A stretch of 64,000 bases of DNA from DASQZK01 sp963763215 (lineage in GTDB: Bacteria > Bacteroidota > Bacteroidia > Bacteroidales > GCA-2748055). The stretch covers positions 310,001-374,000 of the forward strand of contig CAVXNX010000002.1 of the NCBI GenBank assembly GCA_963763215.1, read 5' to 3'. Below the pieces are notes generated by a model. That model did not search any database. It saw nothing but the letters and a program-made list of their open reading frames with translations, and had not been told where the DNA came from. Within the stretch, counting starts at the first letter, position 1, and each line of letters starts with the position of its first letter. This document shows, piece after piece, positions 1 to 12,300 of the stretch. A program made the translations under genes and the position numbers.

Positions 1-86
1 GAAAACGGGGAATTTTATTATTGCCTCCGGCCATTACAACCGTCTGTCAAAATTCCGTAAATTTACTCATATTAATATTTAAAGGT

Positions 87-3000
87 ATGGAACTCCCGAA
101 ATCAGACCAGGAAATTCAGCAGCTGCTGGAAGAGAAACGTGAGCGCCTGAAGGAGCTTTCCTGCATCAACCAGACGACCCAGATCATCAAGGAAGGGAAA
201 TCGGTGGAGGAAACCCTGCAGAGGATCGTCCATATCCTTCCCAGGGCATGGCAGTATCCCGAATTTACCGCTGCCCGCATCCGGTTTGCAGGCAGGGAGT
301 ACCATTCGGTCAATTTCCAGGAGACAGAATGGCACCAGTCCCAGAACTTTTCAACCATCGACAACCGGAAAGGTGAGATCGAAGTCTTCTACACAAAGAA
401 TTTCCGGGATATCGATGAAGGGCCGTTCATGAAGGAAGAACGTCAGCTGATCGATAACCTGGCCAGTATCCTGAATAATTTTCTCAATACCGTCGAAGCC
501 CGGAAAATTCTCAAGCGATCGCTGGAACAGGACCAGGTCCGCTCGGAGATCCACGAATTCCAGGAAGGCAAGGGGATCAACAGCCGGAAGCTGCTTCAGA
601 AATTTCTCAGCAAGCAAAACGCGAACCGCGATATCTTCCACGACCTGATGCCTTACAAGGTCAAGGAGATCCTCCTTTTTTCAACCCTGTACGATGCCTT
701 TACCATTGAGAAAGAAGGGCGTTTTTCCGAACATATCCTGGGTGAATATCACCAGATGAACCTGACTTCCATGCCCCGGGTCACCGGCGTTTCCACCTAT
801 GACGAGGCTGTCGAGCAACTCAATAAACGGCATTTCGACCTGGTCATCCTCATGATCGGGAGCGATCTGCGGACGCCCGTCCGGATCGCCCGGCTGGTCC
901 ACGACGACTTCGCCTACATCCCGGTTTATGCGCTTCTGAATAATAAACGCGACGTGAACAGCTTCAGGGAAAAATCGGATAATCTGAAAAATATCGACAA
1001 ACTCTTCGTCTGGAACGGCGACTCCAAGATCTTCTTCGCCATGGTCAAGCTGCTCGAAGATAAGGTCAACGTCGAAAATGATACCCAGATCGGGCTCGTG
1101 AAAGTCATCCTCCTCGTGGAGGATTCGGAGATCTACTATTCGAGGTACCTGCCGCTGCTTTATGGTAACGTGATGGAACAGACCAGCCGGATCATCGACG
1201 ATGTGTCGACCGACGAGCTTTTCAAGGTTCTCCGGCTGAGGGCCAGGCCAAAGATCCTCCTTACCTCGAACTTATGAGGAAGCCGTTGAGATCATCAACC
1301 GCTACGGGGACAATCTGCTTTGCCTCATCACCGATGTGAAATTCTCCAAAAACGGCGTCATCGACGACCAGGCCGGATTCCGTCTGGTGCGGCAGGTAAA
1401 GGAACAGTTTCGCGGCCTGCCAACCGTTATCCAGTCGTCCGATATTCAGAATGCACGGATGGCTTATGAGCTCAAATCCATCTTCATCAATAAAAATTCA
1501 GAAACCCTTCTGCAGGATATCAAAGGATTTATCAGTCATCACCTCGGGTTCGGGAATTTCGAATACCGTGATCCCGGCGGACGAAAGATCGCCGAAGCGC
1601 GGTCGTTGAAGGAATTCGAGAAACAGATCGAGACCATTCCCATCGAATCGCTGGTATACCACGGCAAGCGGAACCACTTCTCCCTGTGGCTGATGGCACG
1701 TGGAGAGATCAAGATCGCCAAGCTCCTGCATCCCGTGAAGGTGACGGATTTCAAAACACCCCAGGAATTCCGGAATTACCTGAAGTATGTCATCACCAAA
1801 TACAGGAATGAATCGAATACGGGCAAGATCGTCAATTTTGAGGAGCCGGCCCTTCTCGACGAATCGAACATCGTCAGCCTGGGTTCCGGTCCCCTTGGTG
1901 GGAAGGGCAGGGGACTGGCCTTCATCAATACGCTGATCTATAATCTGAATTTCTCCGATCTCATCCCCGGCATCAACATCCGCACACCGCGGACTTCGGT
2001 CATCGGCACGGATGAGTTCGACCAGTTCATCGACAGGAACAACCTTCTCGATGTCATCCACGGTAACTATTCCTATGATGAGATCCGGGAAATGTTCATC
2101 AAGGGTGAATTGTCGTATCACCTCGAGAAGATGCTGAAGTCCCTGGTCGGCGTGCTGAACCGGCCCCTGGCCGTCCGCTCGTCCAGCCTGCTGGAAGACA
2201 GTACGACCCAGCCTTTCTCCGGCATTTTCGACACCTTCCTCCTGCCGAACAATCACCCCGATCCCAAGGTCAGGCTCCGTCAGCTCACCGATGCGATCAA
2301 ACTCGTGTATGCTTCCATCTATTCCAACGAGTCCCGGACCTATTTCGACGCCATCAATTACAAGCTGGAGGAAGAAAAGATGGCCGTGGTCATCCAGGAA
2401 GTGGTGGGCAATGCATTTGATGGGTATTACTACCCGCATATCAGCGGTACGGCACAGTCGCATAATTATTACCCGATTTCACATATGGAACCGGAAGACG
2501 GATTTGCCATTGCGGCTCTCGGACTGGGACATTACGTGGTCAACGGTGAGAAAGCCTACCGGTTCTCGCCCAAATATCCCACATTGGAGGTCAATACACC
2601 CAAAAACCTGTACCGCGATTCCCAGGTTGAATACATCGCCATCGATATGAGCCGGACCGAATTTGACCTGCTCCATGAAGGGCCGGATGCCAACCTGGTG
2701 AGACTCAATATCAGCGAGGCGGAGAAACACCAGGCCCTCACGCATCTGGCATCGGTCTATGACCCGGAAAATGACAGTATCCAGGCCGGTCTTGACAAAG
2801 ACGGCCCCAGGATCCTTAATTTTGCCGACATTTTGAAATATGATTATGCCCCACTGGCCAAAACCATTGAATTTATATTGGATGTGGGTAAGGAAGCGCT
2901 CGGTTCCCCGGTTGAGATCGAATATGCTGTCGATCTCTCCAAAGCCGGGAATGAGCTGCCCTCATTTTACCTGTTGCAGATCAAGCCGCTGCTTGGCAGC

Positions 3001-3579
3001 ACGGGGGAATATTTCATCAACATGAAGGAGATCGATGAGACCAAGATCATTATTTATGCCGAGCGGAGCATGGGAAACGGGCGGATCGACAACCTGCAGG
3101 ACATTATTTTCGTTAAAAGGGAGAATTTTGATAAGATGCATACGCGCGAGATCGCTGCAGAAATCAATGTGATGAACCAGTCCATGCGTGAAGCGGGGCT
3201 GAAGTATATCCTGATCGGACCCGGCCGGTGGGGCACGCGTGATCCGTTCATCGGAATCCCGGTGAACTGGTCCCAGATCTCAGGCGCCCGGGTGATCATC
3301 GAGACCAGTCTCGAGGATTTTCCGTTGGATGCTTCCCTCGGGTCACATTTTTTTCATAATGTCACCTCCATGAATGTGGGCTATTTCTCGATCCAGTTCA
3401 ATTCGCTCAAGGAATTTATCAACTGGGACATCATCGGGGAACAGGAGGTGGTCGGGGAAACGACATACCTGAAACATATCCGGTTTCCTGAGCCACTTTG
3501 CGTGGTCATGGACGGAAAAAAACGAATTTCAGTGGTTTATCGAAACCACTGTCATCAACTTGCAGAGAAAAAAACATGA
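87..3579 (+). CDS. GAF - two receiver-like domains - PEP/pyruvate-binding (PPDK_N) protein, frameshifted
   Basis: About 1163 residues once one extra base near 1265 (in cttacctcga) is removed; the reading then runs on as in the next gene (KILLT-RTYEEA against KVLLAKTYEEA). Visible order: GAF-like region (residues 1-165), degenerate receiver (about 191-330, no phosphoacceptor Asp in DLVILMIG), canonical receiver (about 337-484, with LVEDS, Asp about 416 in LITDVKF, QSSD and INKNS), then a PPDK N-terminal ATP-grasp (GGKGRGLAF about 599, AVRSSSLLEDS about 694, IGPGRWGTRDPF about 1043). The phosphohistidine swivel and PEP-binding barrel of true PEP synthase or PPDK are absent, so ordinary PEP synthesis is unlikely. 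I infer a phosphorylation-controlled ATP-using enzyme or signalling protein with unknown substrate. Start at 87 is the first ATG; the frame is open from a TTG at 21. Overlaps the next gene by ATGA. Confidence 0.85.
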
Positions 3580-6563
3580 ATGAAACCATAAACATTAAGC
3601 GGCGACGACTGGATTCCCCGACGGTGGATTTCAGCATGACTGAGTTTGAACGGCTGATGCAGAAAAGGATCCGAAAGGTTTTGATCATCAGCAGCAATTA
3701 CGACTTTTTCATGTTGGAGGAAGACGGGCGGATCGATGAGCAGATCTTTAACGAATATGTCTCCCTCAACCTCCGGTACCCGCCGAGTTTCATCAAAGCC
3801 GGCTCCGCTGCGGAAGCCTTCAGGGTCCTGGAGAATGAGGCCATCGATTTGATCATCGAAATGCTGAACATCGGCGATGTGGATACCTTCGAACTGGCCA
3901 AACGGGTCAAGAAGAACCATACCGATATTCCCATCGTCGTCCTGACGCATTTTAACCGTGAGGTATCGCTGAAACTGCAGAACGAGGATCTCAGTGCCAT
4001 CGATTATGTCTTCTGCTGGCTGGGGAACGCCGATCTGCTGCTTGCCATCATCAAGCTCATCGAGGATAAGATGAATGCACCCAACGACGTGGAGGTCGTC
4101 GGCGTGCAGACGATCATCCTGGTGGAGGATTCCATCCGGTACTCTTCCATTTACCTGCCCCTGCTTTACAAGATCGTCCTGAAGCAGTCACGCGATTTCA
4201 TGAAGGAAGCCCTCAATGAGCACCAAAAGATGCTGAGGATGCGGGGACGGCCCAAGGTTCTCCTGGCCAAGACCTATGAAGAAGCGCAGGGCCTGTATCA
4301 GAGATATAAGCATAACCTGCTCGGGATCATTTCCGACATCAGCTTCAAGGTCAACAACAAGCGTGATCATAAGACCAAAGCAGGGCTCAGGCTGTGCAAG
4401 CTGGTGAAGGATGAAGACCCGTTCATGCCTTTCCTCCTGCAGTCGTCCGATATCAGCAATGAGCGGTATGCCAAAAGGCTCAATGCGGGATTTCTGTATA
4501 AATATTCCAAGACCCTTTCCATTGAGTTGAGGAACTACATTATCCGTTATTTTGCGTTTGGCGAGTTTGTATTCCGGGATCCCGAGACGGGAGCCGAGGT
4601 GGCCAGGGCATCGGATCTGCAGTCGCTTCAGAACCTGATCCTCCGGGTCCCCGACAAGGTCCTTTCCTACCATGCCTCCCGCAATGATTTCTCCAAATGG
4701 CTGAACGCCCGCGCCATTTTCCCGGTGGCCCAGCTCTTCAAGTACATCAAGAAGGATGATTTTAACAACCTCGACGAAGTCCGGTCGTACATCTACGAGG
4801 CCATCTCCAGTTTCCGCATCAGCAAAGGGAGGGGGATCATTGCGAAATTCGACAAAACCAGTTTTGATGAGTACCTGACGTTTTCCCGCATCGGCGACGG
4901 ATCTATCGGTGGAAAGGCCCGTGGGCTGGCCTTCATCAATTCGGTGATCAAATCATACAACCTGTTCAATAAATACAAGGATGTGATGATCACCATTCCG
5001 CGCACCGTGGTCATCAGTACGGATATTTTCGATGAATTCATGGAGTCCAATGATCTTTACCGGATCGGTCTCTCGGATCTGTCCGATGACGAGATCCTCC
5101 AGCATTTCATCCGGGCCAAGCTTCCGGGCTGGCTTCACCAGGATCTCTATGCGTTTATCTCCGTCATCAAAAATCCGATTGCCATCCGGTCGTCCAGCAA
5201 GCTTGAAGATTCCCATTACCAGCCGTTTGCGGGGATCTATTCCACCTACATGATCCCGGTGGTCGAATCGGACCATGCCCTGACCATTCGCATGCTCACC
5301 AATGCCATCAAGAGCGTCTATGCTTCCGTGTATTTCCGGTCGAGCAAAGCTTACATGGCGGCCACATCCAACGTGATCGACGAGGAGAAGATGGGGATCA
5401 TCCTCCAGGAAGTCTGCGGATCGGCATACGGCGATCGTTTCTATCCCACCCTTTCCGGGGTGGCCCGTTCGATCAACTTCTATCCCATCAAACCCGAAAA
5501 AGCTGAAGACGGTATCGCAAGTATCGCCTTCGGCCTGGGGAAGTTTATCGTCGACGGTGGCCAGGCGCTCCGGTTTTCACCGCGCTATCCCAAGAAAATC
5601 CTCCAGCTTTCCTCTCCCGATATGATGCTCCGTGATACCCAGAAATATTTCTACTCCCTGGATCTCTCGAGCGAAAGCTTCGTCCCTTCCACCGATGATG
5701 CCGTTAACCTGTTCAAACTGCGGGTTGGCGATGCTGAAAAGGACGGGACGCTGAAACACGTGGCCTCGGTATACGATTTCGAAAACAATATGATCCGCGA
5801 CGGGTCGTTCAATGCCGGTAAAAAGCTGGTGACCTTTTCGCCCATCCTGAACCACGGGATATTTCCCCTGGCTGAGATCCTCCAGACCCTTCTTGATATC
5901 GGTCAGAAGGAGATGAACCTGCCCATCGAGATCGAGTTTGCCGTGAATATGAATGTTCCCGAAGGCGCCCCGAAGATCTTCAGCTTTCTCCAGATCAGGC
6001 CCATCGTTGTCAACGACCAGGCACTGCATTATATGCTGACCGATGTGGAGAAGGATGAGACCATCATTTTTTCCCAGGCGGCGCTGGGTAACGGGATCTT
6101 CACCCATATCCGCGACATCATCTACGTCAAGCCCCAATCCTTCGACCCGGCAAAGAATGCCCAAACCGCCATACGGGTGGAGGAACTGAACACGAGGATG
6201 AAGGAACAGAACCTGAATTACGTCCTGGTTGGTCCGGGGCGGTGGGGATCGGCTGATCCATGGCTGGGCATTCCCATCAAGTGGCCGCAGATCTCCGAAG
6301 CGAGGGTCATTGTTGAATCGGGGCTCGAAAATTACCGCATCGACCCCAGTCAGGGAACGCATTTCTTTCAGAACCTGACCTCCTTCGGCGTGGGGTATTT
6401 CACCATCAATCCCTATATCAAAGAGGGACGTTACGATATCGAGTTTTTAGCCCGGCAGCCGGCGGTTTACGAGGATGAGCTGATCCGGCATGTGCGGTTT
6501 AAAAAGCCCATGAAGATCATGATCGACGGCCGGACCAACACCGGGGTGGTGTTTAAGCCCTGA
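3576..6563 (+). CDS. Two receiver-like domains - PEP/pyruvate-binding (PPDK_N) protein, paralogue of the preceding gene
   Basis: 995 residues. Start chosen at 3576 because it overlaps the upstream stop as ATGA, implying translational coupling. It lacks the GAF domain of its neighbour. First receiver (about 32-170) is degenerate; the second (about 178-320) keeps ILVEDS, Asp254 in IISDISF, LQSSD and a Lys in LYKYSK. The ATP-grasp part has GGKARGLAF (about 438), AIRSSSKLEDS (about 535) and VGPGRWGSADPW (about 885). Again there is no swivel His domain or PEP barrel. The two proteins align end to end apart from the GAF domain, so they arose by tandem duplication and probably work together, perhaps as a heteromer; that last point is inference. 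Intact, no frameshift. Confidence 0.88.
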   Translation: MNETINIKRRRLDSPTVDFSMTEFERLMQKRIRKVLIISSNYDFFMLEEDGRIDEQIFNEYVSLNLRYPPSFIKAGSAAEAFRVLENEAIDLIIEMLNIGDVDTFELAKRVKKNHTDIPIVVLTHFNREVSLKLQNEDLSAIDYVFCWLGNADLLLAIIKLIEDKMNAPNDVEVVGVQTIILVEDSIRYSSIYLPLLYKIVLKQSRDFMKEALNEHQKMLRMRGRPKVLLAKTYEEAQGLYQRYKHNLLGIISDISFKVNNKRDHKTKAGLRLCKLVKDEDPFMPFLLQSSDISNERYAKRLNAGFLYKYSKTLSIELRNYIIRYFAFGEFVFRDPETGAEVARASDLQSLQNLILRVPDKVLSYHASRNDFSKWLNARAIFPVAQLFKYIKKDDFNNLDEVRSYIYEAISSFRISKGRGIIAKFDKTSFDEYLTFSRIGDGSIGGKARGLAFINSVIKSYNLFNKYKDVMITIPRTVVISTDIFDEFMESNDLYRIGLSDLSDDEILQHFIRAKLPGWLHQDLYAFISVIKNPIAIRSSSKLEDSHYQPFAGIYSTYMIPVVESDHALTIRMLTNAIKSVYASVYFRSSKAYMAATSNVIDEEKMGIILQEVCGSAYGDRFYPTLSGVARSINFYPIKPEKAEDGIASIAFGLGKFIVDGGQALRFSPRYPKKILQLSSPDMMLRDTQKYFYSLDLSSESFVPSTDDAVNLFKLRVGDAEKDGTLKHVASVYDFENNMIRDGSFNAGKKLVTFSPILNHGIFPLAEILQTLLDIGQKEMNLPIEIEFAVNMNVPEGAPKIFSFLQIRPIVVNDQALHYMLTDVEKDETIIFSQAALGNGIFTHIRDIIYVKPQSFDPAKNAQTAIRVEELNTRMKEQNLNYVLVGPGRWGSADPWLGIPIKWPQISEARVIVESGLENYRIDPSQGTHFFQNLTSFGVGYFTINPYIKEGRYDIEFLARQPAVYEDELIRHVRFKKPMKIMIDGRTNTGVVFKP

Positions 6564-6936
6564 TCCGGCAGACTTTATCATGTTTGAAGGATCCTTCCAT
6601 GACATCGGAGGGTCAATCTGCGGCCCGGCATTTTTCCGAAGCAGGGACCATGTGCCCGGGAGTCGCAGCACCCCGCCGGTCCCATCACCATGCGGAAACA
6701 CGATGCACCAGACGATAGTGCGTTGAATGACAGTGTGTACACCGCAGTAAAACATCCTGCGTAGTGGAAGCCGCAGATACCTTCGGGGATGTAAAAAATG
6801 ATTAAAGTCATCTTTTTAACATGCTTAAAATCATATAATTATTCAGCTTCAAAATTTGGAAATCAAGTCTTTTAAAATCAATTTTACACTTCTTTTCCGG
6901 TCTACACAGGAACCTGTTAACCCATTAATAACCTTT
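6564..6936. other. Intergenic stretch without a convincing gene
   Basis: Between the second receiver/ATP-grasp gene and gdhA. Contains a perfect 12-base palindrome (GAAGGATCCTTC, 6586-6597) and an AT-rich part from about 6800 onward that probably carries the gdhA promoter. Short minus-strand open frames here are Cys/Arg/Trp-rich and look like chance. Confidence 0.5.
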
Positions 6937-6944
6937 TAATTTTG
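6937..6944 (+). promoter_or_regulatory. Possible -7 box (TAATTTTG) for gdhA
   Basis: Matches the Bacteroidetes TAnnTTTG consensus exactly, in AT-rich sequence. It lies only 5 bases before the ATG, which would give a nearly leaderless transcript, so it may be chance. Confidence 0.25.
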
Positions 6945-6949
6945 CTGCT

Positions 6950-8288
6950 ATGAACGTAGATATCTTTATGAACGACCTCATCAAAAAAACTCCCGGAGAG
7001 GTTGAATATCATCAGGCAGTTCGTGAAGTTGTAGAATCCATTGAAGAAATTTATAATGAGAATCCCCAGTTTGAATCGGCACAGATCATTGAGCGGCTGG
7101 TTGAACCGGACCGTGTGTTGATGTTTAAGGTGCCGTGGGAAGACGATGAAGGGAAGATCCACGTCAACAGGGGATACCGCATACAGTTCAATAATGTTAT
7201 CGGGCCCTACAAGGGTGGTCTGAGGTTTCACCCGAGTGTCAACCTGAGTATTTTAAAGTTTCTCGGTTTCGAGCAGATATTCAAAAACAGCCTGACCATC
7301 CTTACCGATGGGTGGTGCCAAGGGCGGTTCCGATTTCGATCCCAAGGGAAAGTCGAACCGGGAGATCATGCGTTTCTGCCAGTCGTTCATGCTTGAATTG
7401 TGGCGGCTCATCGGTCCCGACACGGACGTTCCGGCTGGCGACATCGGCGTCGGTGGCCGTGAGATCGGATATCTCTATGGCATGTACCGGAAGCTGGCGA
7501 GGGAGAACACCGGCGTTCTGACCGGCAAGGGACTTAACTGGGGGGGCTCCCTCGTGCGTCCTGAAGCCACCGGTTTCGGCGTGGTCTATTTCGCCCAGGA
7601 AATGCTGAAAACGGCGGGAGAAACGATTAAAGGGAAGAAGGTCGCCATTTCCGGTTTTGGAAATGTCGCCTGGGGTGCAGCCAAAAAAGTCACTGAACTT
7701 GGCGGGAAAGTCATTACCCTCTCCGGTCCCGATGGATACATCCATGATCCTGAAGGGGTTAGCGGCGACAAGATCGATTATATGCTCGAGCTCCGTGCCA
7801 CCAATGAAGACATTGTCAGACCCTATGCCTATGAATTCGAAGGCGTTGAGTTTGTCCAGGGAAAGCATCCCTGGGAAGTTCCGTGCGACATTGCCCTTCC
7901 CTGCGCCACCCAGAATGAGCTCAATAAGGAAGATGCCGAAATGCTGGTAAACAACGGGTGCCTCTGCGTGACCGAAGGGGCCAATATGCCCTGTACCCCC
8001 GATGCCATTGAAGTGCTGCAGGACAGGCAGGTCCTTTTCGCTCCCGGTAAGGCTTCCAATGCCGGCGGTGTGGCCACCTCGGGCCTCGAAATGGCCCAGA
8101 ATTCCATGAAGATCAACTGGCACCGCGATGAAGTCGATTCCCGCCTTCACCATATCATGACCAACATTCACCAGAACTGCGTCAAATACGGAACCCGTGA
8201 AAATGGATATGTCGACTATGTCAGGGGTGCCAATATTGCCGGATTTCTGAAGGTGGCCAATTCGATGCTCGACCAGGGACTGTATTAA
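6950..8288 (+). CDS. gdhA: Glutamate dehydrogenase (NADP-type, hexameric), frameshifted
   Basis: Converts 2-oxoglutarate and ammonium to glutamate; cytosolic ammonium assimilation. About 445 residues, the usual size. The N-terminal part has the PYKGGLRFHPSVN substrate-site motif; the reading then breaks at about 7304, where removing one extra base (ctt-a-ccg) restores the family motif PMGGAKGGSDFDPKG with its catalytic Lys. The Rossmann domain follows (SGFGNVAWGAAKK), and the C-terminal part has SNAGGVATSGLEMAQNS. An interrupted copy of so central a gene, broken inside its best-conserved motif, argues for a sequence error. Monocistronic by spacing. Confidence 0.93.
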
Positions 8289-8400
8289 TGGGTTGGGCGA
8301 AAACAGATCACTTCATGTGGCGCGACTTCACGTCAAATTCCGTCGGGACGAAAACCTTGATGCTGATATTCCATTTTCCCCATGTAGATCCTCAGTTGCA

Positions 8401-9277
8401 TCAATGGATCCGGCTCAGGGTCAGCTTCAGAATATCGGCCCATTCATTTGGGCATTCGATTTCCAGGAGTTCCTGGTCCCCTTTCTTCCAGCTGATCTCC
8501 GTTATATAGGAACAGGCTGACGATCCCCCCAGCTGGTAAACCGACGACGACATGGCCTCATCAACACTGACCCGTGGAAATGAGGAGACTCGCATGGTCA
8601 TGTCCAGGTCAGGATAATAAATGCTGCGTTCATGCAATTCAAAGTACAGACTGTCGATCAGCGATCCCGACGCATTCATCCATGCTGTCAGTTTGCCGGT
8701 CCGTTCAATCACCACCTCTCCCGTTGACGAGTAAACCTGATCATCGATGTCTTCAGCAGTGAAAATAGTGTTGGCATAGAAGCCGTTGCCGGTTTTAATG
8801 TTGCCCCCGATATTGATGGCTGTTTCCGGATCATTGCTCAGGTAGCCGTTAATTTGCCAGAGGAATGAAAAGAAGTCCGGCCCGTCTTCTGATTCCCAAA
8901 GCGTCAGATCGGGATCGCCATAGTAAACGATGGAAACCATACGGTTGTCCCGATTGTCGTAGTAGGACGTGAGAAGCGTCGTGGTTCGGAACCAGTCGTC
9001 ACAGGATGTCGGTGATCCGTTGGTTTTATCGCTGAGGTGGTTCATCAGGTCCATTTCCCAGGTGTCGGAGTTGTCGGAGATGACGGACCAGTCGTAACAA
9101 AAATACCCCCCGGCTCCCGCATCCGTGATTTTTTCGGGCCAGCTTCCGAGGCCGCTGAAACAAAAGCCACCGTAAATGAGGGGGATATGTTCTACAATAG
9201 GCTAATTCCCGGCGACAGGTAAATAGATCCTCAAAAAATTGACTTTCATAATGTTTATCAATAAATTGGTTCTTCAT
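8401..9277 (-). CDS. Unknown protein, probably frameshifted or 5'-truncated
   Basis: The clear part is a 217-residue frame from 9054 to 8401. Its frame stays open upstream to about 9205 with protein-like content (IPLIYGGFCFSGLGSWPEK, then AGAGGYFCYDWSVISDN), but meets a TAG there and has no ATG. A different frame starting with ATG at 9277 could feed into it with one extra base near 9195, which is the error type seen elsewhere in the window. I recognise no family with confidence. The pieces GGFCFSGLG and VSIVYYGDPDLTLW recall Cys-peptidase-like secreted proteins, but no catalytic dyad can be proved and no signal peptide is visible. It could equally be a gene remnant. Confidence 0.45.
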
Positions 9278-9382
9278 AATGCACTGCCCGCCTGGTTCCC
9301 GTTCCGGTCAACGTTGAAACCACAAGGATATTACCGGGAGGTCAGCCCTTCAATCCATATCCTGAATGCTAAATGATCTTTC

Positions 9383-12300
9383 ATGAAAATTAATATTGGC
9401 CTGGATATCGGCTCCATTTCAGTCAACGCTGTCGTCATGGATCCGCATCTCGGGGTTAAAGAGAACCATTATCTCTGGTGCATGGGGCGCCCGTTCCATG
9501 TTGCCGTTGACATCCTGAAGACGCTGGCCGAAAGGTATGGCATGGAAAACATCCACACCGTGGCATTTACGGGCAGCGGGGGAGAGCAGGCGGCCAGGCT
9601 GACGGGTGGGACCTTCGTCAATGAGATCATTGCCCAGTCGGGTTCCATCGCCGAATACTATCCCGAAGCCCGGACGGTCATCGAGATGGGAGGGGAGGAT
9701 TCCAAACTGATCTTTATGGAGAAGGCGAGGCTGAACGGTCATTCCCGGTTATCTGATTTCTCCCTGAACAGTCTCTGCGCTGCCGGAACGGGCTCATTCC
9801 TGGATCAGCAGGCGAAACGCATCGGCGTGTCCATCGAAAATGAATTTGGCGAGCTTGCCCTCCAATCCAAAAAGCCGCCGCGGATTGCGGGCCGTTGCAG
9901 CGTCTTTGCCAAGAGCGATATGATCCATCTCCAACAGATTGCCACCCCGCTGCATGACATCGTGGCCGGGCTGTGTTTTGCCGTCGCCCGGAACTTCAAG
10001 AGCACCCTGGGCAGGGGGAAGACCTTTCATCCCCCCTTCGTCTTCCAGGGCGGCGTGGCGGCCAACAAAGGAATGACCAGGGCATTCAGCGAAGTTTTCG
10101 GGATCCCCGAAGGAGAGCTCATCATCCCCGCCTGGCATGCTTCCATGGGGGCGATTGGCGCCCTTCTGCATACCCTGAAAAATCCGGACAGCCAGGGACC
10201 CTACCGGGGTACCGGGGAGCTGGAGGATTATCTCCGGAAACCCGCCATGGATGGCCTTTATCATGATAAGTTGTCCGATTCACAGGTCCACTATATCAAG
10301 GAGCCGGTCCGCTTTCCTGAGGGAGGTGAAAAACTCAGGGTTTCCCTGGGCATCGATGTCGGTTCGCTGAGCACCAACGTGGTCCTGATCGATAAAGATA
10401 ACAATGTGGTGGCGCGCCGCTACCTGCCAACGGCAAGCAAACCGATTGAGGCGATACAGAGGGGACTGCGTGAGATTTACGAAGAAGCCGGGGAAAAGGT
10501 GGAAGTATGTTCGGCAGGGACCACCGGCTCTGGACGATACCTCACCGGCGATTTCATCGGGGCCGATACGATCCGCAATGAGATCACCGCTCAGGCCACG
10601 GCGGCTATTGCCTTCGACCCTGAAGTGGATACGATATTCGAAATCGGCGGACAGGATTCCAAATACATCAGCATCCGGAACGGCGTGATTGTGGATTTTG
10701 AGATGAACAAAGTCTGCGCTGCCGGAACAGGATCTTTCCTGGAAGAACAGGCCGAGAAGCTCGGTATCGATATTGCCGGTGAATTCAGCGACCTGGCATT
10801 TTCGTCCCAGTGCCCCGTGCAACTTGGGGACCGTTGTACCGTCTTTATGGAATCGGATCTCAATTCGCAGCAGCAGAAGGGGAACTCTAAACATGACCTG
10901 GTTGCAGGACTGGCCTATAGCATCGTCCAGAATTACCTTCAGAAGGTTGTGGGAGAAAAGAAGATCGGGGACAAAATATTTTTCCAGGGAGGAGTCACCA
11001 ACAACAAGGCAGTGGTTGCCGCCTTCCGGCAGATAACCGGTAAACCCGTGATCATTCCTCCGCATTTCGATGTCACCGGAGCCATCGGGGCAGCCATCCT
11101 GGCCAGGAAAGCGGTCGATGAGGGCGGGAAAACACAGTTTCGCGGGTTTCACCTGAGCAGCGCCGCCTACAAGGTGGATAATTTTACCTGCCATGAATGT
11201 ACGAATGACTGTGAGATCCAACGGGTGAGGATCGACGGGGAAAAGAAAGCCCTTTTCTATGGCGGCCGGTGCGAGAAATATGAGAAGGAGGACCGGAAGA
11301 GGCAGGGAACGGAAATTCCGGATTATTTTGAGGAACGCCTCTCGTTCCTGCTGGCCGGGTATGTTGAAGAACCCGTTGATGAACGGCGATCGATCGGCAT
11401 CCCCCGGTCATTGATGCTGTTTTACCAGGAATTCCCGTTTTGGAACGCCTTTTTCAGGGAACTGGGTTTCCGGGTGGTGCTTTCTTCACCTTCCGACCAG
11501 AAGCTCGTTAAGCAATCTATCGAGGTGATGGTCTCTGAAACCTGTCTCCCGGTAGAACTCGCACACGGGCATGTGCTCGATCTGCTGAAGAAAAACGTCG
11601 ATTTTATTTTCATGCCTTTCATCATCAATGCAAAGGGCAAAGACTCGAACCCCACGAATAATCCCAATTGTCCCTGGGTACAGACCTACCCGTTCATGAT
11701 CCGGGCGGCATTTAAAGATGAAAAGACGAGGGAAAAGTTTCTCATGCCCGCGCTGCATTTCCGCTACGGCTCACGTGTGATCAACGAGGAGATGGCCCGT
11801 TTTCTCTCCGCGACATTCGGGATCCCGAGGTCTGCGACCACCCTCGCCCTCCGTAAAGCCGGGACGGTGCAGGCTGCTTTTGAGGAAAGGGTTCAGCGGA
11901 GAGGGCGTGAGGTCATGGCCTCGTTGCCTTCCGGCGCCCGGGCCCTGGTTCTCCTGGGGCGGCCGTACAACACCGGAGATCCCTTCCTGAATCTCCGCCT
12001 CGGTGAAAAACTCATTGGGAAAAATGCCATTCCCATACCACTCGATTACCTGCCCCTGGAAGAGGAAGATATCTTCGGGGATTACCACATGATGTACTGG
12101 CCAAATGGACAGCGAATCCTTGCCGGCGCCCGGATCATCGCCCGGACGCCGGGTCTGCATGCCGTTTATGCCGGGAATTTCCGGTGCGGTCCCGATTCGT
12201 TCATCACCCATTTCGTGAGAGAAGAGATGAAGGATAAGCCCTGGCTTCACCTTGAAGTGGACGAGCACAGCGCCGATGCCGGGATGATCACGCGCATCGA

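Noticed and set aside
1498..2463. Minus-strand open frame of 321 codons
   Set aside because: Lies wholly inside the ATP-grasp gene and is a codon-bias shadow.
6447..6811. Minus-strand small open frames after the second ATP-grasp gene
   Set aside because: Cys/Arg/Trp-rich composition, partly overlapping the gene, no start context.
10280..11221. Minus-strand open frame of 313 codons
   Set aside because: Shadow of the activase gene, which is intact and fully explained.
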